The position numbers and the translations under genes were made by a program. From Priapulus caudatus (taxonomy: Eukaryota; Priapulida; Priapulimorpha; Priapulimorphida; Priapulidae), in contig NW_014577119.1 of assembly GCF_000485595.1 (NCBI RefSeq), positions 70,560-104,315 on the forward strand: 33,756 nucleotides of DNA. Direction: 5' to 3'. Shown here one piece after another: positions 1 through 9,072 of the stretch. Below the pieces are notes generated by a model that saw only the letters and a list, made by a program, of their open reading frames with translations, did not search any database and was not told the DNA's origin. Position 1 is the stretch's first letter, and every line of letters starts with the position of its first letter.

Positions 1-868
1 GAGGGTCTTCTATTACCATTTTAAATCATTCACATATCTTAATCATTCTTATATATTCATCCCAGGGTATCGTTAAAATATATACTAACTGTCAGGTAAG
101 CTTCGAGTGATTTAAACTTAAGCTTTGAAGAAACTATGCTTAGACTTCTGCCGCTTCCTGCTCTATCCTGCCAATGCTGTAACACGTTTATATATATAAG
201 TACAAAAACGTTATTATTTACTTGAGCTGAGAAGGTCTTGCCCTCATTGCCCCTCGTTTTTTCGAATCGTTAAAGAATCGTTACAAGTTACTACAAATAT
301 TATTACATCTCCGGAACTTTTGCATTCAATTGAAGCTCAAAGTGCTGATTTTTTTTATGCCACGTAGATTTGCTGTCAATACGAGTTGTGTATCTGCATC
401 TATTTATTATGCTACTAGTGTTATCACACGAATTCTCGCGCTGTGTCTGTGTGCCAGGGTCCATAGATTGATTGCCTTGCATCGTGGTTTGCTCCTATAT
501 GTCCTATGTTCCTGCATTGCAGCGTTGCAGATTGTAATTGAGTTATTTTGACGGTGCTAATCTAGTTCAAGGATCTCAGCGCGGGTCTGCTGGTGGCATG
601 CTAGAAGTGTTTAACGTCAGAGTTAGTCCGCGGGGGAGAAGAGAAGGGGGGAAGTTGGTTAACACGTACACGTATACTCTAGACAGCATCTCCTGGTATA
701 TTGCATTCCGAGCGACTGATTCGCGCAACCCGCGCGGGGCGTGTTGACTTTACAATGAGGTGCCGTTGAGCTGAGCTGATGATCATTCATGAGATCAAGA
801 GCCCACCGGCACTCCATGCAGTCACCAAGGCGCATGCGCGCGAGTGTGCACTATGTGTTATGTATTAT

Positions 869-927
869 CAAGAGTCCATAATAGAAAATTATTCTATTAT
901 TCTATTATTCTATAATATGGACTCTTG
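869..927. repeat. Short inverted repeat / hairpin
   Basis: The arm caagagtccataatagaa (869-886) is the reverse complement of ttctataatatggactcttg (908-927) except for a 2-nt bulge. The loop is 21 nt and AT-rich, with ttctatta repeats. It could be a tiny MITE remnant or form a hairpin RNA; nothing else marks it. Confidence 0.6.
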
Positions 928-1074
928 CTACTGTGTGTGCACCTCTTACGTAAATGTAGAGCAGAGAAGCGTGGAGTTGTAGAACTTTGCAGTAACGCCC
1001 ACTATATCCACCCACATACACACATCGTATATTCAGAAGCCAGCTGTTAATATATATGCATAAATGTATATATG

Positions 1075-1076
1075 AG

Positions 1077-1107
<31 letters not shown>

Positions 1108-1115
1108 ATCTCTTT

Positions 1116-1150
<35 letters not shown>

Positions 1151-1530
1151 CTCCCTCTCCCGCTCTCTTCCTCTCCCTCTCCCTTCCTTCGTCTCTTTTT
1201 TTTTCTTATCCCTCTCCTTCCTCTCCCTTTCCTCCTTCTCCCTTTTTCCCTCTCCTATCTCTGCTCCTTCCTTCTCCCTCTCCCTCTCCCTCTCCCTCTC
1301 CCTTCTCCTCTCCCTCTCCCTCTGTGCTCTGTGCTCTGTGCCTCTGTGCTCTGTGCCTCTGTGCCTCTGTGCCTCTGCTGCCTTCTGTACTGCCTCTGTG
1401 CTCTGTGCTCTGTGCCTCTGTGCCCTCTGTGCGCTCTGCTGCTCTGTGCCTCTGCTGCCTCTGTGCGCTCTGTGCCTCTGCCTGCTCTGGTCCTCTGTCT
1501 CTCTCTCGCTCTCTCGCTCTCTCTCTGTGT
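1075..1530. repeat. Polypyrimidine low-complexity tract: (CT)n, then CTCTGTGC-type repeats
   Basis: The + strand is almost pure C/T from about 1075 to 1325, mostly (CT)n and CTCCCT units. It then passes into CTCTGTGCCTCTGTG-type units to about 1490 and returns to CTCTCT. Long open frames on both strands here are artefacts of the short-period repeat. Mirror-symmetric pyrimidine tracts of this kind can adopt triplex structures. Confidence 0.9.
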
Positions 1531-2959
1531 CTATATAGATACAGCCAACCCTCCAATTCTCCAATTACGAATGCTGTCAAACCCAAACCTCACTTTAAAC
1601 CAGACCATTTTTTACCAGTCCCAACACCATCTGATACATGTAAGATGCCTTCCCTATAATCCGAACTTCACAGAAAATGGAACTAAATGGACGGTTCCGA
1701 TGGTAGTCTGTACTGAGAGAGTTAACTGTACAAAAATAAGTGATGGAGGGGAGCGATGTGGGTGGGGGTGCGGTGGGGGGATTACGCCAAGACACAGCGA
1801 ATGCTGCCCATGCGTACGTTCAGCGGTGCGTGCCTGTGCGTGCAGAAGCTGCTATGCAACCTTTCACTGCGTGTGAAGCCAGCCAGCAGTGAGGTACACA
1901 CATGTGCGCGGGATTGCTTTTTTGCGAGGCAGTCTTTAATGACCGGTCAGGCATCTGTTGACCATTTGCGTCCAAATATAAGCGGGATCTTCAGTTTATA
2001 GCAGTAGTCAGCAGCAGCTCTCGTAATGCACACAGTAAAGCGTGTGTGGGGATGTGTGAAAACGAAAGCTATACGTGATAGCCGAAATGTAGCTGTGGGC
2101 TCAAGAGGCTGATCATGCACAATGTTCAGTTGTAAATGCTTGCCCCCATGTGTGTCAATAATGCAATACAGGGTGCATTTATTGGATGCATCGGCATGCG
2201 AAGCAAATGGCTAAGTTACCATTTCCCCAATGGCTTGCAGGGCGTCATATCATCGACTTAATACGCATGTAAAGTCCCCCCGCTGAAGTTTAATTTACCA
2301 TGTTCTGTTGCATCGCACTGCAGCCACCATGTGGTTCCGTGAGGGCTTTAATTTGTCGGTTAAATGTGTTTAGTACATTCTACAGTTCGAGTGCGGAGAG
2401 CAGAAGGGAAAGGGGTGGTGGGAGGGAGGGAGGAGATTCAGTAACCTCTCGAAGAGAGAGGAAAACATCTCCATCGCTCATCGTAGTCATCACGATTCCA
2501 ATTATCTAGGCGAATTACGCGTCGTGTAATTATGAAAGATTAGTTCTGGGCTTTCGTTTCTTTTTTTGACACGTAATTAGGGGGGTCCTGTAACGGCAGT
2601 CGTCGTATACGTCCGTGCTCGACTTTTGCTGCTAGCACTGATAAACACATGGTTTCTTCTGTGCTACTAACAAATGTTTATAAACTATGCGTTGCGCTTT
2701 CTAGCGTCTGGCTGTCGACAGAGCACACGAAGTACCACATATAGTTATTACGCGTTGTTACTGTGTAGTAGATTAAGTACTTGAGTAGATCCGAAATACA
2801 GTCAGTTTTACAATGGCATTCTATATTGCTATACAGGGAGTCAGTCCGAGGGTTATGATTATAATTGGGGAATTTTTATTGCGGTGTGACAAAAGAGACA
2901 TCGCTGTACGGGAGTTAACGGTTGCTTATTGCCAAATACGATTGCCTCCAGGCTTATTG

Positions 2960-3244
2960 CAGGGATAGAAATTAACTTTTGAGCAAGGGAGTCCAAGGGA
3001 CTCTCTGCCCACAAAAAGAGGGCGTCCGCGGCAAAATGAGGGAGTCCGCAGTCAGAAGTTCAAAATTAAAGATATTGTAAAATAAAAAATACGGTAATTC
3101 CGCGAGGCCGTGCTCTGGAACAAACTAGTTAGTATAGCAGAATTTTCAGGGCGTCACACGGACTTCTGCATTATGTCAAATCAGGGAGTCCGACAGTAAA
3201 TCAGAGAGTATTTGACTCCGGACTCGCGTTAATTTCGCACCCTG
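2960..3244. mobile_element. Non-autonomous DNA transposon (MITE) with TIRs and TTATTG target duplication
   Basis: The left end CAGGGATAGAAATTAAC and the right end GTTAATTTCGCACCCTG are inverted copies matching at 14 of 17 positions. TTATTG flanks both sides immediately (2954-2959 and 3245-3250). The 285-bp body has no coding capacity and carries repeated gggagtcc / ggactc motifs in both orientations. The CAGGG start is hAT-like, but hAT duplications are usually 8 bp, so the superfamily is uncertain. Confidence 0.75.
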
Positions 3245-4682
3245 TTATTGTCTTTTAACGACGTCGTTGGACGCTGTGGAAGTCGATGTGTAGTGACGGC
3301 CTAGGTAGCTCAGTAGGAAACAAAGCGATGTAGCCGCTATAAATAAACCAGTAGTGGGAAAGATATGCGCAGGAGCCAGGGCTGCTACATGAAGCCCTGT
3401 GTGTACAGTAAGACCTTGAGCGCTGTATCGAAACCAGATGCCACGCGCGTTGAGACACTAAAACTATTTACTTTCGCCGAAGATCGCGCTGTTTCGCCCG
3501 CGGAAGGTAGCATTACGTACGCGTGTCTATCTGCACGTTTATCTAATCCCTTGCTGGTTATGATATGGGGTGGAGGGACGACTGGGGTAGAGGGTAATAG
3601 TTTCATGGCTCAGCTGAGAGAAAGCACACGCGGGAATCGAGCCAACTGGTCGTAAGAATGAGGTGTCAGCTCAGCTGCTCTTAATTCTCACACGGGGAAA
3701 CAGTGGTGCCGTTCCATTACACATACAAATAAGCCAGTTGCACAGCATGCTCCCTTACTTCTTTGAACCCATTTCGTTGCAAAGATATCGCGGTAAATAG
3801 CGACGACAGCGACTACGTGATCAAACGTATTTCTGCACGTACTGTTGACGTTTAAGTGACGTGCACGCATATGGATACACAGCGAATCTTCCGATCCAGT
3901 ATTATTATTTTAATCGAGCCATTGCCATAGCAGCTCTATGCCACACGTCGGTGACACTTGTAGTGATTTGGCGATACATCTTTCGGAACCTTTACTACAG
4001 CTCGATGAACTGAATTCTCGCCTGCTACTCTTCTCTTCGGATAATCGAATTCTAATACCGCCGCGGGTACCATTTGTAAAGTTGTAAATGCTTCGATGTG
4101 AGGTATAACAGGTATAGAAGTGTGATGAAGCTAAGAGCAGAACAGGGTTTCTTCTGAGGGAAAATTAGACAAAGGAGGTAATGGCCAGTTTGGAAAAAAA
4201 ACGTGCATGATGGATTCTAATACAGGATGTATTGATATAATTATAGGCATATAGATACAGGGTATACTTATCAGTAAATACAGGAACATTTTCACAACGG
4301 CGATGTTAAATTTGACAACGGCTGTGCGCCACTGTGCCTCCTATGTATAAGAAACCCTGCACAACAACTGCTCTGATTAGCTCGCCACGGTGGCCACGGT
4401 TATGTAATCGTTGTACTGAACATTAACTGAAGCCCCGTTGATTGCTTTTTGCAGTCTCACGCCATCTGCTGCTCTTCTTCCTATATTATACACTTGTGGT
4501 CTCCTGGCACATGTTCACTCTGCAACTAACCGAAGCCCCGCGGACTGCATCTAACAGTCTCACACCACCATTCGGCCGTTCCTCTCAGATAATCCGCTCA
4601 TGGTGTTCTGACGAACCTTCCTTTCGAAGCCCCCGTAGAGCATTCGCTCTCTCACGCTTCCCTGCCGCCGTCTCCTCCACAG

Positions 4683-4894
4683 ATGTTCTCGCACGAGCGC
4701 AAGGCGTACACGCGCAAGCAGCTAGCTATGCACCGGCGCTGCGGCGACGCTGACGACCTCTCCTACAAGGGTCACCCGCTGTGTGAGTTCTGCGATGAGC
4801 GCTACCTCGACAATGACGAGCTGTACAGGCACCTGCGACGCGAGCACTACTTCTGTCACTTCTGCGATGCCGACGGCCACTATAAGTATTACAG
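4683..4894 (+). CDS. ZNF598: ZNF598 internal exon with the first visible zinc fingers
   Basis: The acceptor is a pyrimidine-rich tract ending cctccacag at 4674-4682. The exon opens MFSHERKAYTRKQLAMH, which matches the family position LFSYERKxYTRxxLA, so the leading ATG is an internal Met and not the gene start. It carries the C34/C37/H50/H55 finger and the first half (C58, C61) of the next. It is 212 nt and ends in phase 2 (..TAC AG) at a strong donor, gtgagc, at 4895. Failure to splice there gives an immediate in-frame TGA at 4896-4898. The donor region is tandemly triplicated just downstream. Confidence 0.93.
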
Positions 4895-7800
4895 GTGAGC
4901 GGGTGTGTGTAGCTGACGGCCACTATAAGTATTACAGGTGAGCGGGTGAGCGGGTGTGTGTAGCTGACGGCCACTATAAGTATTACAGGTGAGCAATTTC
5001 TACAGGTAACAGTTTCTCAGTGTTTCAAATTTTCGGTGATTAAATAACTGTAGGATCAGCGGGCCTGTTTTATCAAGAAGCTGTAGGCCCGGCATCGAAA
5101 CTGTCGGCGGCGGGCCGACGGGCCGACGGGCCGACGTGAATTTCGAACACTGCACGCAATAGTATGTAGTATACATACTAGGACCTGTGGATACTTAAGT
5201 TGTAATATGAATTGGACAGTTCCTGCTTCAAAAGGCACAACGCACATCCTTCGGACATGGTTCGTAAATAAAATGTTTCAATAAAATAAAATGTTTTCCC
5301 GACCGACCTACCCTATTTTTTTTCGGCATGAAACGGTAACCACACCTATATTTTGTTTTGGCCTTATGGGACTTTTTGCTACCAAATACATTGATTAACT
5401 AGGGTAATAATTACTATTTAATCTCCATGGTGCTTGTTTCGCCACCACTCAGGTGTAATTTTCAAACTATTTGTATATCCGTCAATAACAGTGTCTATCT
5501 GGCATGTTTTTAAAAGTTGGAAGGGAAAGTCGAAAACATGCTATTTTCTAAAGTAAATGGTAAACGATTTCCAAAGAAACATTTGGAAAAATGTGACAGC
5601 ATGAGAATTCGTCAAGTCGGTAAAAATATTTAACCACTGTGTGAGCCATTGCGAGGCGGGCAGGACCGCCTCTCTACTATACACATTTAGTGTCCTTCTG
5701 CTTACATGAACAGGTCACATAGTCTATATATATGCATAAAGGTTTATAATCTTGACTTTATTTATTCAGTAAAACTAATGCTGGCACAGCTAGCCACTGG
5801 TGCTAATGTGCTATGCACCTGCAGCTGGTGTAAATTTCTTTGAAGCTAGTGTTCATCCACCCACTGCAGTATACATGTATAGATATAGACAGAAGCAAAT
5901 GCTAAACCTAAGATAGGTCACAATCAGAGATCAGCTAAATCATGTATTGCCGATCGTATGTCATTACATAAACGTGTTTAATGCGTTTCCTGCCGCAGTA
6001 CACTGTTTCATAAAAGCAAACGGAATCGCTCCAGTAAGCTTATAATCTGTCTTGTTTACAGATTTGAAAAAAATAATTGACTTTCCGGTAGCATTCACTG
6101 ACTTTGTCCATACTGCCAGTTATTGCAATGTATTCCTTGGCCATAAAACGCAGCGATGGTAACCACTGGCTAATATTATAAATTTATAATTATTATTAGC
6201 TCACAGAGTATTCTAACAATCTTCTTTTTATAGCTCGTAAAAATACTCACGGTAGTTAAAGGATTTTAATAAAACTTACATTAGCATCATTTAAAGTCGG
6301 TGTGATGTTTTTCATTCAAGCTTGTCAAAAAAAAACGTTTGATACCAGCCATGTCCTGCCCACATTCCGCCCACATCCAGGCCCCGTCCCACGGTCCCAG
6401 CCATGTCCCGCACACGTTCCACCCACATCCAGGCCCCGTCCCAGCCATGTCCTGCCCACGTTCCGCCCACATCCAGGCTCCGTCCCACGGTCCCAGCCAT
6501 GTCCTGCCCACATTCTGCCCACATCCATGCCACGTCCTAGCCATGTCGCCGCCCCTGTCTTGTCCGTGTCTTACCCACATCCTACCCGTGTGTCCCAGCC
6601 ACGCACTACATGCATCCCACGAATCCACCAGCAAGTAAACTATGGGTACATAATAAAGAAAGCAACACCACTTTTTGATTGTCTTTTGAGACCACAAAAC
6701 TTGGAAGAACCTGATGAGACTTCCACAAGTCGAAGCTAGTCGTGGCATCGGCATTTATGCTGCAGCCCTTACAAGCACCTTGTCACTAAGCATTGTCTTT
6801 AGAAAGCGTTATTGCAACGAGGATTGGCTACAGATGCCTGTCAGTAATGCTTTGGAGTATCCATGAATTACGTTTTCAAGTCGGTTAGTGGTCTGTTAAT
6901 ACTCGCCCCACCTGAGCACCGAATATATCGGACCGCACCGTTACCGTAAACAAACGACAGGCCGCTCACTGCCGTTGTCGGCCATCGTTTATCTCGTCAG
7001 CGACTACACGGTGCTGCGCGAGCACTTCCGCGCCGAACACCATCTCTGCGAGGAGGGCGACTGCATCGATGAGAAGTTCACGAGCGCCTTCCGCTCGGAC
7101 ATCGACCTGCGCGCGCACCGCATGGGGCATCACAGCAAGAACATGACGAAGGCTGAGGCGCGGCAGGCACGCACGCTCGAGCTCGAGTTCACGTTCACGC
7201 GCAATCGCCCGAACGGACGAGGTGAGCGGGTGCGCGACGGCGAGAATGTCATTAGTGAAGTAGATAATGAAGGACTATGATTAATGATATTGGTGTTCTA
7301 CACATCTACATCTATATGGTTCTGTCGATCTGTCACTCTTGACAATTACTCAACGGTTTCCGGTGGGCCCAAGAAAAAGAAAACGTTAGTAGTACTAATA
7401 GTAAATATGATTAATATTGATAATAATAATAATAACAATAATAATAAAAATGTAAAAATAATAGGAAAGAAAATGTACATCACTATAGTATCTTGTCTTT
7501 ATTTCTCCTCTGGAGATTTCGAGGAGGTGAGCAGGGCGGAGTCGCGTGGCAGAGGTGGTCAGCGATCGCGGAATGCATACAGAGGCAGGAGCAGTGACAC
7601 ACGATCGGACCGATACGCAAACAGGCAGGAGAACTACAGGCCTAGCGACCGAGCAAAGTGAGCAGATGTGGCCGAACCCCTGCCGCTGATGCCTATTTAG
7701 TATCCCTGATGTGTAGTGTCTGCTTTCACTTTAATTTCAAGGTTGATTAGAAAGTTTTGCCGTAGTTTATCACTGTCTTTTTTTTCATGAAGAAGAAATT

Positions 7801-9037
7801 CATCCTTTTTGTAATTCACGCGTATCCATTAAGATAACGCGAGGAGGTAAGTGAGTTAAGGACTAATTAGGTATATGTTGCAGCTTTTTGCTTAGACGAG
7901 GGAACTGCCAACTTTTTGAGCAAGCGACCCACCATTAATTAGCATAGATTACCTCAAAGCAAAAGCCACAAACCCGCAAAAGCCCAAATTTGTATATAAA
8001 ATTGTAAGACAACATTGGCACCACTATTTTATCCATGTGCCTAGGCTTTCTTTGAAAACAAAACTGTTTCTCTTTCAAAAAACAAGTGAAAACTTTTTGC
8101 ACCGCGTTTCCTTTCTGTGGCTAATAATCTGTACAGTACCATAGTATTACTAAAAAAATTTCCCATAGTGAAAAAAGAACTTGAAGTAGGCGCATCTGTG
8201 AGCATGCGCGTGTGCGTAGCCCATACAGTCAGAAAGACTGAGGTTATACCGAGTTTTTGAGGTGAAGGATATATAGAAAGTGTTATGCTGAGAAATACTG
8301 TAGAAGCACGGTGCCTTGAAGTGAGTTCTAGTTCAAAGGATATCTCCCAGACCACACGGTGTAGGTTTTTGTTGCGTGCCTTTTTTTCAATAGCCGCTTT
8401 CTTGTTGAAGCTTTTTTCCCACTTTGGCAACACTACAAGCTCTAAACTTCTAATAGCTAAGCAGGAATAGAAACGTTGTGTTATGGATCTGTGTTTCTTA
8501 ACCACTATAAATTTTCTAACAAAATAGCTTTGTGTACATAAGAAAAACATGACAGAGTTGCACCATCTGTCACTAGCGCATATATTTGGCTTTCGCTTTC
8601 ATTTGCATAAATGAACACTACGTTATAGTATGGAAGTGACACCAGGCAAGGTAGACTGCTGCCATTGCTCATGACAGCTTAAACAATAAAAATTGAAATT
8701 TCTTTCTTCAAAAATATGTCCCGAGTGCAGACCAAATGTATTCCTAGAGGAACACTGGTGTAGTTTTCAACATTACCTTTGGCTTTAGTTATGTTACCAA
8801 ATTGTTGTTATTCAGTTGTAGTTATGAATAAATGATGTCCAAGTTTTAAACCGAGCTAGTAGTTATGTATTTAGTGATGACCGCAGTGCTATTTCATGTG
8901 CTGCCTTTAGTGGTGATGCTGTAAGTTGGGTTTGTGATGTTTATCGTTTCACATGGTAAGCCAGAGAATTGTAATCTTTAATCATATTTTTTATTTGTTT
9001 TGTGAAAGAACTTCAACCTTTACCAACTTGATTCAAA

Positions 9038-9072
<35 letters not shown>

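Larger units (their letters stand above)
1..4682. other. No readable gene; flank or upstream intron of ZNF598
   Basis: I find no exon matching the RING or N-terminal part of ZNF598, and no other recognisable coding block on either strand. The stretch contains a small hairpin (869-927), a 450-bp polypyrimidine tract (about 1075-1530), a 285-bp MITE (2960-3244) and a weak imperfect duplication (tgaagcccc...cagtctcac) near 4430-4475 and 4530-4575. The consistently open short frames look like chance. Confidence 0.6.

Noticed and set aside
66-95. Possible 30-nt + strand microexon between cccag and gtaagc
   Set aside because: No reading frame resembles the missing ZNF598 N-terminus; the splice-like flanks can be chance.
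3365-3655. + strand frame containing ETLKLFTFAEDRA, reminiscent of the ZNF598 LKLFxxERK block
   Set aside because: That block is already encoded at 4683, the similarity is about five residues, and there are no zinc ligands nearby.
6287-6754. Overlapping long open frames on both strands (Trp/Gly/Met-rich or His/Pro-rich)
   Set aside because: They are produced by the 96-bp minisatellite, whose period is a multiple of three.
7895-8507. Possible hAT-type element in the ZNF598 intron (ends resembling aactgccaactttttgagc and ttcttaaccacta)
   Set aside because: The ends are not convincing inverted repeats of each other and no target duplication was found.
8041-8550. 169-codon antisense open frame in a ZNF598 intron
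   Set aside because: No recognisable domain, AT-biased composition unlike the two real genes here, and no splice or start context.
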